DNA of 14,459 nt. It comes from Bifidobacteriaceae bacterium (GTDB taxonomy: Bacteria; Actinomycetota; Actinomycetes; Actinomycetales; WQXJ01). The notes below the pieces were generated by a model. It was not told the origin of the DNA, made no database searches, and worked only from the letters and a program-made list of their open reading frames with translations. Both the position numbers and the translations under genes were made by a program. The stretch lies in the NCBI GenBank assembly GCA_031266115.1, contig JAISBQ010000035.1, positions 1 to 14,459 on the forward strand, in the 5' to 3' direction. This document shows, one piece after another, positions 1-8,133 of this stretch (positions within the stretch are counted from its first letter, which is position 1; each line of letters starts with the position of its first letter).

Positions 1-2942
1 GAGACCTTCGTGGTCTTCGCAGATGTCTTGACCACGGAGGTGTAGCCGGCCTTCTTCCCGGTCACCTTGACGCGAATGGTCTTGCCGATCCACGACGCGC
101 GGACTGTCAGCGAAGCGGAGGTCGCGTTCTTGATCTTCTTGCCGCCCACGTACCACCGGTAGGTCTTGGCTACTCCCTTGTCCCAGGTACCGGCCTTGAC
201 CTTGAGCTTCTTGCCGACCTTGGCCTTGCCAGAGATCTTCGGCTTGGGCTTCTTGACGAGCTTGCCGACCGCCACCTTCGCGGAGAACTCCGAGACCTTG
301 GAGAACGTCTCGCTGCCAAGGGCCCCGGTGACCTGGACCTGGAGGGTCTTGCCCTTGTGGGCCGAGGTGACCACCAAGGTCGGACCCTGGGCGCCGGTGA
401 TGGGCTGGCCGTTCGCGAACCACTGGTAGGTCAGTACTGTCCCGGCGGGCCACGAGATGCCACCTGCCGCCACGGTCTGGCCCACCCGTGCCACGCCCGC
501 GACGAGGATCTGGCCGGCGGCGACGGCGGCGAACGGACTCACCGACACAGGCGCGCTGATGGGCACGCCGGTGCGGGTGTTCGAGGGACCGGGGGACGGA
601 TTGCCCGTCGGATCGCCGGTTGGGCCATCCGTTGGGCCATCCGTTGGGCCATCCGTTGGGTCATCCGTCGGGTCGTCCGTCGGGTCATCCGTCGGGTCGT
701 CCGTCGGGTCGTCCGTCGGGTCGTCGGTCGGGTCGTCGGTCGGACCGCCCGTCGGGTCGTCGGTCGGACCGCCCGTCGGGGGCACCTGAGGCGCGGCGAT
801 CTCCCCAAGGGTCAGGGTGTGCTCGAACGGGTACTCGAACTGCGTCAACCCGGCCGGCGGGTCGGGCCGTATTCCGTCGGCGAGCCCCTCGACCACGGCG
901 TGCGCGCCGATCACGACGGTGAGGTCCTGCCCGGCGTTCGCCGCCGGAAGGGTGAGCGACGCGCCAGAACCGATCACGACATCATCGGCCTTCCATGTCA
1001 CCGAATCGACAACGATTCCATCCGGCCACACGCCCGTGTCGATCGACACCTGCGTGCCGGTCGTGATCGCGCCTGACACGGCCGGCGCGGTGATCGGTGC
1101 CGGGGGCGTCGCTCCCGGCACCTCAAGTGCGAGCACCAGGTCGGTGCGCTCGGGTGGCACCTCCATGGCCTCGGTCTCGACGCTCTGCGCGCCCGGGAAC
1201 TCGGCCCTGACCTTGTACCAGCCCTCTTGAACATCCCAGTGGAACCGGCCATTGTGACCAGTCACCACGGGATTCACCCGATTGGCGGCACTCATGATCA
1301 ACGATCCGTTCGGCACCGGCTCGTAGGCGTCCCCGAGAATCTGCCGGTACAGGAGAGTCACGGTCGCGCCGGCCACTGGCTGCCCATATTGATCCACCAC
1401 GATGCCGCTGGGATCGACGTAGAGCGTAAACTCACCGGTCACCGGTGCCGCGCCCGGGCACTGCAACTCGTAGGAGAACAGGCCCTCACCGTGGCCCGGG
1501 TAGACGGGGTTGATGACCACGGTGTAGGTCCCGGGAGGATCCTCGGTGAACGATCCGGTCTTGGCGACGCCGATCCCGCTCAGGGTCCATTCGGTCGTGG
1601 CCCCCACGCACTGGTTCGCGATGCGAACTGTGAACGGTTGCTGGTAATGGACCGTGGGAATCCCCGTGCTGGTCTGACCCCACGGGGTGGTGACCGTGAT
1701 TGACCCATCGTTCGGCAAGTGCGGCGGGGGAAGCAGGGCGAAGTCCAGGGTGGTCGTGGCGTTCGCGGTCACGGTGGCCGACGCCGACGCCGTCGCCGAT
1801 CCCATTCCATTGGCCATCACCGTGTACTCGCCGGCCCGGATCAGCGGGAAGGAGTAGTACCCATTGGCATCGGAGGACACCGAGCGACCCCGAAGGTCGG
1901 TCTGTGCCGTCACCCAGGCGTTCGGAATCGCCTCACCGGTGGCGCCGTCCGTGATGTGGCCATCCAAGGTTCCGAAGTCCAGCGAATAGTCGGCATTACG
2001 GATCTCAAAGATGAACCGGCCGGGCTGGGGAGAACCCACGCTCCTGGTGATCAGCGCCTTGGGGCCTCCATCGACCAGGGCCCCGAGTTCGTCGGAACCG
2101 TCGAGCACCTCGTACGATCCGGGCTCCTGTATTCCGCTGGAATACCAAGCTGCCCCTCCGACATCGTGCGCCGGAATCACCGAACCGTCCTCCTTCCAGG
2201 TATCCCAGGCGTAGAACGATCTGTCCCAACCGATGCGGTCGTAGTTGAAGACGATGTCAAAATCGCCCGTCTCACGGCCAGCGTCGCCGCTTCGCGAGAT
2301 CAGCAGAAGCTGGAAGGTGTTGGTTCCCGCGACATCCTCATCGGCCGCTTCGACATCCGCCCATTGGACGCACGCGGCCGCGCCGTCCCCGGAGGTCCCC
2401 CAGCTCACCTCGCCGGCCTGGGTGTAATCGACATCGGCCGCGAATGGCGCGAAGATCGAGTATCCCCAGCCGTAATCGTTGGCGTAATGCCCCTCTAGCA
2501 ACCCGAGGAACGCGCTAAAGAGAGAATTGAAGTCTCGCATCCCGTACTGACCCCCAGTCGCCGTGACCAGCATCACCGCGCCGTCTTCGGAGACCCTGAA
2601 GGAGTTGGAAGTCACGGGCTGGTCGTCCAAGCCGAGATAGAAGACAGCGTCAAACCCGAGGGGGACGGGGTCAGACCAGGAGGAATCACCCGCCGGCGTG
2701 GAGGCAGGAGTCGGGTCCGTCGGCGGAGTGCCGGTGGGATGCGGAAGGACGTTGTCGTCGCAATAGTCGAGGGGCATGCCGGCAACGGTGCCCACGGACG
2801 GGGAAAGATCCGCCGTACCCGAGGCCGCCACCAGCGGAACCGCGCCTGAGATCAGGGCAACAGACCCGGCAGCAAGGGCACCGATAAGTGCCCTGCGGGG
2901 TCCAGCGCCCCGAAGGGGGAACACCCGTAAGAGAGTAGACAT
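1..2942 (-). CDS. Large secreted/surface protein with nidogen-like domain, PTDD-repeat linker and Ig-like repeats (3' end beyond window)
   Basis: The frame is open from ATG 2942 to the window edge: 980 codons, no stop, C-terminus missing. I checked the frame at several points along its length. A GAAAGG ribosome site (2950-2955) lies 7 nt before the ATG. Residues 1 to about 42 form a signal peptide: basic N-region, then a hydrophobic ALIGALAAGSVALI core. Residues about 90-310 match a nidogen-like (NIDO) domain, with VPLGFDAVF, IFAPFAADVD, NTFQLLLISRS and DFDIVFNYDRIGWD. Residues about 320-400 and 510-600 look like carboxypeptidase-regulatory-like beta-sandwich modules (for example GEAIPNAWV, DANGYYSFPL, GQPVAGATV). 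An Ig-like stretch follows (about 608-690), then the PTDD linker (722-785), then two Ig-like repeats (about 800-896 and 897-980). The last is Lys-rich with YRWYVGGKKI and VTGKKAGYTS. NIDO domains occur in extracellular adhesive proteins. An adhesion or matrix role is inference, and any wall anchor would lie outside the window. Confidence 0.88.
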   Translation of the reverse strand, partial: MSTLLRVFPLRGAGPRRALIGALAAGSVALISGAVPLVAASGTADLSPSVGTVAGMPLDYCDDNVLPHPTGTPPTDPTPASTPAGDSSWSDPVPLGFDAVFYLGLDDQPVTSNSFRVSEDGAVMLVTATGGQYGMRDFNSLFSAFLGLLEGHYANDYGWGYSIFAPFAADVDYTQAGEVSWGTSGDGAAACVQWADVEAADEDVAGTNTFQLLLISRSGDAGRETGDFDIVFNYDRIGWDRSFYAWDTWKEDGSVIPAHDVGGAAWYSSGIQEPGSYEVLDGSDELGALVDGGPKALITRSVGSPQPGRFIFEIRNADYSLDFGTLDGHITDGATGEAIPNAWVTAQTDLRGRSVSSDANGYYSFPLIRAGEYTVMANGMGSATASASATVTANATTTLDFALLPPPHLPNDGSITVTTPWGQTSTGIPTVHYQQPFTVRIANQCVGATTEWTLSGIGVAKTGSFTEDPPGTYTVVINPVYPGHGEGLFSYELQCPGAAPVTGEFTLYVDPSGIVVDQYGQPVAGATVTLLYRQILGDAYEPVPNGSLIMSAANRVNPVVTGHNGRFHWDVQEGWYKVRAEFPGAQSVETEAMEVPPERTDLVLALEVPGATPPAPITAPAVSGAITTGTQVSIDTGVWPDGIVVDSVTWKADDVVIGSGASLTLPAANAGQDLTVVIGAHAVVEGLADGIRPDPPAGLTQFEYPFEHTLTLGEIAAPQVPPTGGPTDDPTGGPTDDPTDDPTDDPTDDPTDDPTDDPTDDPTDGPTDGPTDGPTGDPTGNPSPGPSNTRTGVPISAPVSVSPFAAVAAGQILVAGVARVGQTVAAGGISWPAGTVLTYQWFANGQPITGAQGPTLVVTSAHKGKTLQVQVTGALGSETFSKVSEFSAKVAVGKLVKKPKPKISGKAKVGKKLKVKAGTWDKGVAKTYRWYVGGKKIKNATSASLTVRASWIGKTIRVKVTGKKAGYTSVVKTSAKTTKV
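588..779 (-). repeat. 12-bp tandem repeat tract encoding 16 Pro-Thr-x-x tetrapeptides
   Basis: Sixteen consecutive in-frame 12-base units encode, from N to C: PTGG, PTDD, PTGG, seven PTDD, three PTDG, PTGD, PTGN and PSPG. The units are spacerless and nearly identical in DNA (gtcgggtcgtcc type on the plus strand). Third-position changes and Gly/Asp swaps appear mainly at the two ends. Inside the large secreted protein the tract is an acidic, Pro/Thr-rich, probably extended linker between the N-terminal beta modules and the C-terminal Ig-like repeats. Every unit is a multiple of three, so gain or loss by slippage changes linker length without breaking the frame. Confidence 0.95.
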
Positions 2943-2949
2943 GACAGCA

Positions 2950-2955
2950 CCTTTC
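2950..2955 (-). promoter_or_regulatory. Ribosome binding site of the nidogen-domain gene
   Basis: GAAAGG on the minus strand, 7 nt from the ATG at 2942. It supports this start over other ATG codons in the same frame. The signal peptide that follows agrees with it. Confidence 0.6.
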
Positions 2956-3207
2956 TTGGTGATGATGCGCGACCTCAATCGGATCAGGGGTAATGCGGGA
3001 GTGAAAGGCCGCGCGCGTGAGGCATGCTACTCCCGGGCGCCGATGCCACGGCGTCGCATCAGCAGAATTACTGCGCCGGGCGCCATGAACCACGCGCCAC
3101 ACCATGCCGGACACACACCCCGGCGCGAACCGGTTCCCGCCATGCGGGACGTTGGGGCCGTGAAGACGGCCGGGCCAGGGTGTTGACTGGTGCGGTCCTC
3201 CACGTCC

Positions 3208-3213
3208 AGGGAG
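3208..3213 (+). promoter_or_regulatory. Ribosome binding site of the 438-residue secreted protein
   Basis: AGGGAG, 7 nt before the ATG at 3221. It supports this start, which gives a long basic N-region before the signal-peptide core. Confidence 0.6.
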
Positions 3214-3220
3214 ATTCACC

Positions 3221-4537
3221 ATGAAGTCCTTCACCGTCACCACGGATGACCGCACGCGCAGCGATGCACGATGGCGGCCCCTCCTGACACGCATCGGACG
3301 GACCGCGGCATCCACCGCCGCCGGTCTGGCACTGGCGATGCCGGGCGCCCTGGCCGGCGCCGCTCCCGCCGGTCAAGCAGCTGCGGCGCCAGCGCCCGTC
3401 CAGGGCGGACCGGCGCTCACTCCGTCCTCGGCGACCGTGAGGGTCGCGGCGTCGCGGGCAGCGGCGGTATCCAGGCACGTCGCGGCGACGCCTGGTCAAT
3501 CGTCATCGGCCGCCGACGATCACACTGATGAGGGACACGATCCGGCGCAGGCCAGCGCACCCGATTCCGCGACATACCAGTCCGACGGAACGGAGCAGGA
3601 ATCCGCGCTACCGCAACTGAGGACGTTCGATCCGTGCTACGAGGGCAAGCTGTCCGTGGGGAGCAAAGTGACCACGGTGTTGGGACCGATCGAGGAACTG
3701 CTCGGTGGGGTTCGCGTGACATACCAATGGCTGCGGGATGGCGAACCCATCTCCGGGGCAACATCCAAGAGCTACGTCCTGACCGAGGAGGACGGCGGTG
3801 CCAACATCGCGGTGGCGATCACGGCATCGAAGCCAGGCTATCGAACCGAGGTGAGGATCTCGTGCACACGGAAGATCTCGGCCAAGCCGGAGGCGGTGAA
3901 ACCGCGCTCGGTGAGACTCGCTGGCAAGACGCAGGTGGGTGGCACGGTCAAGGTGGTGGGACCCTCGTGGGGCAAGCGGGTCAAGATGCAGTACCGGTGG
4001 ACCTGCGACCACGAGACGCTCAAGGTGACCTCCAATCCTCAACTCACGCTGGGGCCACAGTTCGCTGGATGCCGCGTGTCGGTGGCTGTCCGCGGCTACG
4101 CCAAGGACAAGGCGTCCACTGTCCGGGTGACCAACCATCCTGAGGTGGATGGCATGACGATGGCGTTGGCGGCGCCCGAACTGGGCGCGGTAACGGACAC
4201 CGGCGTGGTCCAGGCCACGACCGCGAAAGCGGGGACTGTCCTGCGGGCCCTGCTGGTCCCGGAGGCCGCCTACCCCGACTTCGCCGTCACGTGGGAATGG
4301 TTGAGCGATGGCGAGGTGATCCCTGACGCGACCGGGGATACCTACCCCATCGCGTGGAGCAACGCCGGCAAGTCGGTCTCGGCGCGGGCCACGGCCACGG
4401 CTACGGGCTACGAACCAGTGACCGTGACCACCGGCGCCATCGCGGTCCCTGAGCCGGTTCTTCCCAAGCCGCCACCCGAGACCCGCAGGCCACTACCGCC
4501 AAGGAGTGCGAGCCCGAGCCCCTCGGCCTCGTCCTGA
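3221..4537 (+). CDS. Secreted protein with three Ig-like repeats
   Basis: This encodes 438 residues. An N-terminal export signal has an unusually long basic N-region (about 30 residues) and a hydrophobic stretch ending near AMPGALAGAAPA (about residues 40-51). Residues about 52-132 are low-complexity Ala/Ser/Pro/Asp. Three beta-rich Ig-like repeats follow: about 136-220 (YQWLRDGEPISGATSKSY), 228-310 (MQYRWTCD) and 315-412 (VTWEWLSDGEVIPDATGDTY). They belong to the same loose repeat family as the C-terminus of the divergent neighbour. Four cysteines, at 139, 215, 262 and 284, fall as one pair in each of the first two repeats, which fits disulfides in an exported protein. The tail is Pro/Ser-rich (PKPPPETRRPLPP) and ends in Ser residues. 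There is no LPxTG motif and no C-terminal membrane segment, so it is either released or held non-covalently. The specific function is unknown. It converges on the ABC exporter gene with 10 bp between stops. Confidence 0.85.
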   Translation: MKSFTVTTDDRTRSDARWRPLLTRIGRTAASTAAGLALAMPGALAGAAPAGQAAAAPAPVQGGPALTPSSATVRVAASRAAAVSRHVAATPGQSSSAADDHTDEGHDPAQASAPDSATYQSDGTEQESALPQLRTFDPCYEGKLSVGSKVTTVLGPIEELLGGVRVTYQWLRDGEPISGATSKSYVLTEEDGGANIAVAITASKPGYRTEVRISCTRKISAKPEAVKPRSVRLAGKTQVGGTVKVVGPSWGKRVKMQYRWTCDHETLKVTSNPQLTLGPQFAGCRVSVAVRGYAKDKASTVRVTNHPEVDGMTMALAAPELGAVTDTGVVQATTAKAGTVLRALLVPEAAYPDFAVTWEWLSDGEVIPDATGDTYPIAWSNAGKSVSARATATATGYEPVTVTTGAIAVPEPVLPKPPPETRRPLPPRSASPSPSASS

Positions 4538-4564
4538 CACGCGGGACCTACGGCGCCCGAGGCC
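4525..4564. terminator. Possible bidirectional terminator between convergent genes
   Basis: GGCCTCG (4525-4531) pairs with CGAGGCC (4558-4564), and GTCC (4531-4534) can pair with GGAC (4544-4547) inside the loop. The hairpin spans both convergent stop codons. There is no T-run on either side, and the loop is long. The assignment rests mainly on position. Confidence 0.3.
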
Positions 4565-6464
4565 CCGCCTCCTCGTCCATGGCCTCGTGCTCGGTCTCGA
4601 ACTGAGTGCGATACAGCGCCGCGTACAGCCCGTTCGCCGCGAGCAGTTCGCTATGGCTTCCCTGTTCGGCGATCCTGCCCGCATCCAGCACCCCAATCGC
4701 GTGGGCCGCCCGGACGGTGGAGAGCCGGTGGGCGATGACCAGTGAGGTGCGCCCGCGCAACGCCTCGTCCAATGCCCGGTGCACCGCTGCCTCGGACTCG
4801 GAGTCGAGGTGCGCGGTCGCCTCGTCGAGGACCACGATGGGTGGCGCCTTGAGCAGCAGGCGGGCGATGGCGATCCGTTGACGCTCCCCGCCTGACATGC
4901 GGTACCCACGATCCCCCACCACCGTGGCCAACCCGTCTGGCATCCGCTCCACGAACCCAGTGGCTTGAGCGCGGTCCAAAGCCTCCCACAGGTCGGCGTC
5001 AGTGGCGTCCGGACGCCCCAGGGCGAGGTTAGCCCGGATGGTGTCGTGGAATAGATGGGCGTCTTGCGCGACCACGCCCACAGCCCGGTGCAGCGAGGCC
5101 CCAGTGACGCTGCGGACGTCCTGGCCGCAGACGCGAACGGTACCGACAGTCGGATCGTACATGCGGCTGACCAGCAAGGATGCCGTCGTCTTCCCCGCTC
5201 CGGAGGGTCCGACAAGCGCGACCATCACGCCGACGGGCACCTCGAACGAGACATCGCGCAAAGTCCATCCGGGACGGGTCGCCGAGAGGCGGGAGACCGA
5301 TTCGAGGGAGGCGAGTGAGACCTCGGCCGCCGCCGGATACCTGAACCACACGCCTCGCAGGGAGATCCCCGGCTCACGGTCGCCGGAGGCAAACACCAGC
5401 TCCCGCGCGCCGGGAGTGTCCCTGACCGAAGGCTGTAGGTCGAGTACCTCCCAGATTCGTTCGACGCTGACCAACGCGGTCATGATGTCGACCTGAACAT
5501 TCGACAGGGCCGTGATCGGCCCGTAGAGGCGAGTCAAGTAGCTGGTCAACGCGACAACAACGCCAACGGTGAGTGTCCCGCGCACCGCGAGCACACCGCC
5601 GAGGCCATACACGATCGCTACGGCGATCGACGCGACGAGCGTCATCGCGATGCGAAACGCTGAGCCGTACATCGCCTGCGTGACGCCGATGTCGCGCACC
5701 CTGGCGGCCGTAGCCGAGAAGCGAGCCGATTCGATCGCCGGCGACGAGTAGTTCTTGACCAGACCGGCGCCGGCGACGTTGAACCGCTCCGTCATCGTCT
5801 GGGCGAGGTTCGCGGACAGCGTCATCGACTCGGCGGTGATGGCGGCGATCTTGCGTCCCACCCACCTGACCGGGAGCACGAACACCGGGAGCAGCACCAA
5901 GGCTAGCGCCGTGATCTGCCACGACATCGACACCATGGCGACGATGACGAACACGACTGTCAGCGTGTTGGACACCACGGTGGACAGGGTGGATGTGACC
6001 GCGCGCTGCGCTCCCACAACGTCCCCGCCCAATCGCTGCACCAAGGCGCCAGTCTGCGTGCGGGCGAAGAACGCCAGCGGCATGGCCTGCACATGGTCGA
6101 ACACCTTCCGGCGCAGATCGAAGACCAAGCCCTCGCCGATCCGCGCGGAGATGAGACGTTCGGCCGCCGACCCCAACGCGGTGATCACCGCCGCTCCCGC
6201 CAGGACACCCGCGAGTCCTACCACCATGCGCGTGTTGCCCGCGGCGATCCCCTGGTCGATCACGGCCCGGTAGACCAGTGGCATGCCCGCTGAGATTCCC
6301 GCGTCCACCGCGATCAACGCGATGAACACCGTCAGGCGAATCCTGTCGTGACGCACGAAGCCCCACAGTCGCCGCAGCGTCCCAGGAGCCACGGTGTGTC
6401 TCGATACCGAAGGGTCCAGTCGAAACGATCGGTACATGCCGCCGCCCGGCCCGCCCATCGCCAT
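4548..6464 (-). CDS. ABC exporter half-transporter (fused membrane and ATPase domains)
   Basis: I chose the ATG at 6464 (638 residues). It follows GAGGG by about 7 nt and lies 34 bp after the upstream MFS stop. A start at 6551 would overlap the MFS gene by 53 bp and add a Pro/Arg-rich stretch. The N-terminal half (about 40-330) is a six-helix exporter transmembrane domain. The C-terminal half is the nucleotide-binding domain: Walker A GPSGAGKTT (about 418-426), Q-loop VVAQDAHLF, signature MSGGE (about 522), Walker B IVVLDEA with the catalytic Glu, D-loop HLD, and switch histidine in IAHRLS. MSGGE replaces the canonical LSGGQ. An insertion lies between the aromatic FRYP motif and the strand before Walker A. 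The fold is that of homodimeric or heterodimeric lipid/drug exporters. No second half-transporter is nearby, so a homodimer is likely. The substrate is unknown; pairing with an MFS exporter suggests efflux. Confidence 0.93.
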   Translation of the reverse strand: MAMGGPGGGMYRSFRLDPSVSRHTVAPGTLRRLWGFVRHDRIRLTVFIALIAVDAGISAGMPLVYRAVIDQGIAAGNTRMVVGLAGVLAGAAVITALGSAAERLISARIGEGLVFDLRRKVFDHVQAMPLAFFARTQTGALVQRLGGDVVGAQRAVTSTLSTVVSNTLTVVFVIVAMVSMSWQITALALVLLPVFVLPVRWVGRKIAAITAESMTLSANLAQTMTERFNVAGAGLVKNYSSPAIESARFSATAARVRDIGVTQAMYGSAFRIAMTLVASIAVAIVYGLGGVLAVRGTLTVGVVVALTSYLTRLYGPITALSNVQVDIMTALVSVERIWEVLDLQPSVRDTPGARELVFASGDREPGISLRGVWFRYPAAAEVSLASLESVSRLSATRPGWTLRDVSFEVPVGVMVALVGPSGAGKTTASLLVSRMYDPTVGTVRVCGQDVRSVTGASLHRAVGVVAQDAHLFHDTIRANLALGRPDATDADLWEALDRAQATGFVERMPDGLATVVGDRGYRMSGGERQRIAIARLLLKAPPIVVLDEATAHLDSESEAAVHRALDEALRGRTSLVIAHRLSTVRAAHAIGVLDAGRIAEQGSHSELLAANGLYAALYRTQFETEHEAMDEEAGPRAP

Positions 6465-6498
6465 CGTCCAACCCTCGCATGGCGCGTGGGGGCATCTC

Positions 6499-8088
6499 TC
6501 AGGTGGTCCCACCCGATCCCGAGGGCCGGCCGGCCGGTCCCGCGGGCTCATCGGGAAGCATTGTCATGCTGTCGCGCAGGCGCGTGGATCGCATCAGGGC
6601 GACCGCAGCCACCGAGACCAGCGCAACCACGCCTGTCACGAGGAACACCCCGCCGATCGAATCGCCGTAGGCTCCCCGCACGGCGTTCGCCACGGGACCG
6701 GGCAACGCGGACAGATCCATCGTCTGGGAACGGCCACCGGCGGCAGCAGCGTCGCCATGGATGCCTAATGCCGCCAACCGCGCCGATGCCGCCCGGCCGA
6801 CGCTCGCGGCGAAGACCGAGCCCAGCACTTGGATCCCGACGGTTCCCCCCAGCGAGCGGAAGAAGGTCACCGTCGCCGAGGCCGCTCCCACATCTTGAAC
6901 TGGCACGCTGTTTTGCACCGCGAGCACCAGATTCTGCATCGTCATGCCCATCCCGATGCCCCCCACCGCCCCGTACACCGCGATCAGCCACAGTGGCGTG
7001 GTGAGGGTAAGAGACGCCATCGCCCCGAATCCCACGGCCAGGATGACGGCGCCGACCAGCACAAACGGCTTCCACAGGCCCACGCGTGAAACCCAACGGC
7101 CGACGAAGATCGACGCCAGCATCACGCCGAACATCATGGGCACCATCATCAGACCGGCCGCCGTGGGGCTGTAGCCACGAGCCACCTGGTAGTACTGCCC
7201 GAGGAAGACCGAAGCCCCATACATCCCGATTCCCACGGCGATGGAGGCCGCGATCGCCAGCACGGTGTTGCGCTCCCGCAACAGGATGAGCGGGATGATC
7301 GGATCGGTCGCCTTGGACTCCACCAGCACGAACAGTCCGATCAGCAGCACCGTGGACCCCACCATTGCGGCCGATTCCCACGAGACGTAGGCAAAGTTCC
7401 GATCGACGAACGAAATCCAGACGAGCAGATCGCTGACCGCAGCCGTCACCAGGGCGGCACCAAGCCAGTCGATGGTCACGGCGCCTGTGCGATACCTCGG
7501 AACCCGGAGCTTCCACGCCAAGACGGCCATAGCCAGCCCAGCCAACGGCACCGCCGACCAGAAGCACCACCGCCACCCAAGCCACGGCTGATCGACAATG
7601 AAACCGCCCACCAGCGGACCCACCACGGTCGCCACGGCGATCGTCGCCCCCGTGTAGGCCATGTAGCGCCCACGCTGCAGTGGCGGGATGACGGACCCGA
7701 GGATCGCCTGGGTGAGCGCCATCATCGCCCCAACGCCGGCCCCCTGGATCGCGCGGAAGGCGATGAGCTGGGCGGTCGTGGCCGCCGCGCCGGCGGCAGC
7801 CGAACCGACCATGAACACCCCGATGCCGATCAGCAACAGCTTCTTCTTGTCGAACAGGTCAGCGAGCTTGCCCCAGATGGGTGTCGAGGCCGTCAAGGCG
7901 AGCAGGGTGGACGTCACCACCCACGTGTACTCACCCTGAGTCGATGACAGTTTGGCCGTAATCACCGGCAACGCGTTGCCTACCACCGTGCCCGAGACGT
8001 TGGACACGAACATCGAGATCAGCAATCCGGACAGGACCTGCAAGATCTCCGAGTGGGTGAGTGGGCGCGCAGCGGCCGGGTCGGTCAT
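6499..8088 (-). CDS. MFS multidrug-type exporter, DHA2 family (14 helices)
   Basis: This encodes 529 residues, the usual length for DHA2 drug:proton antiporters of the inner membrane. Recognisable parts are the first helix with GTVVGNALPVI, loop motif A GKLADLFDKKK, RAIQGAGVG, and antiporter motif C around ATVVGPLVGG, followed by GWRWCFW. After helix 6 come the two extra central helices and a second six-helix half (SPTAAGLMMVP; VGAASATVTFFRSLGGTVG). The C-terminal tail is Pro/Gly/Ser-rich and cytoplasmic. The first helix has Ser-Gly-Thr where many DHA2 proteins have an Asp; this also occurs in actinobacterial relatives as I recall them. The SD-like AAGGA lies about 12 nt from the ATG, a little far, and precedes the start best supported by homology. 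The ABC exporter follows after 34 bp, so the two probably share one mRNA. No regulator gene lies beside it. Efflux of a toxic compound is inferred; the substrate is unknown. Confidence 0.93.
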   Translation of the reverse strand: MTDPAAARPLTHSEILQVLSGLLISMFVSNVSGTVVGNALPVITAKLSSTQGEYTWVVTSTLLALTASTPIWGKLADLFDKKKLLLIGIGVFMVGSAAAGAAATTAQLIAFRAIQGAGVGAMMALTQAILGSVIPPLQRGRYMAYTGATIAVATVVGPLVGGFIVDQPWLGWRWCFWSAVPLAGLAMAVLAWKLRVPRYRTGAVTIDWLGAALVTAAVSDLLVWISFVDRNFAYVSWESAAMVGSTVLLIGLFVLVESKATDPIIPLILLRERNTVLAIAASIAVGIGMYGASVFLGQYYQVARGYSPTAAGLMMVPMMFGVMLASIFVGRWVSRVGLWKPFVLVGAVILAVGFGAMASLTLTTPLWLIAVYGAVGGIGMGMTMQNLVLAVQNSVPVQDVGAASATVTFFRSLGGTVGIQVLGSVFAASVGRAASARLAALGIHGDAAAAGGRSQTMDLSALPGPVANAVRGAYGDSIGGVFLVTGVVALVSVAAVALMRSTRLRDSMTMLPDEPAGPAGRPSGSGGTT

Positions 8089-8133
8089 GGATGGTCAGAT
8101 TCCTTCGCACTTCTCGTTCGCGGACGATGACGT

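Larger units (their letters stand above)
2943..3220. other. Divergent intergenic region between two secreted-protein genes
   Basis: These 278 bp separate two divergently read genes, so both promoters should lie here. I see no convincing -35/-10 pair in either direction. A TTGACT at 3183-3188 lacks a TAnnnT hexamer at the right distance. The region also contains a 38-codon minus-strand frame (3027-3143) that I do not call as a gene; see findings. Confidence 0.5.

Noticed and set aside
588..779. Short regular repeats as a CRISPR array
   Set aside because: The units are 12 bp with no spacers and encode an in-frame tetrapeptide linker.
357..1076. Long plus-strand open frame opposite the nidogen-domain gene, full of Arg/Ile/Gly repeats
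   Set aside because: It is the antisense reading of the 12-bp repeat and GC-rich codons. It has no fold-like pattern, while the minus frame gives a coherent secreted protein.
3183..3188. TTGACT as the -35 of the 438-residue protein gene
   Set aside because: No TAnnnT-like -10 lies 16-19 nt downstream, and the ribosome site occupies that position.
5374..6495. Long minus-strand open frame overlapping the ABC exporter
   Set aside because: It is a frame-shifted shadow of the exporter with Arg/Gly/His-rich composition. The exporter frame has all ABC motifs.
6465..6551. Upstream ATG start (6551) for the ABC exporter
   Set aside because: It overlaps the MFS gene by 53 bp and adds a Pro/Arg-rich stretch, whereas GAGGG is correctly placed for the ATG at 6464.
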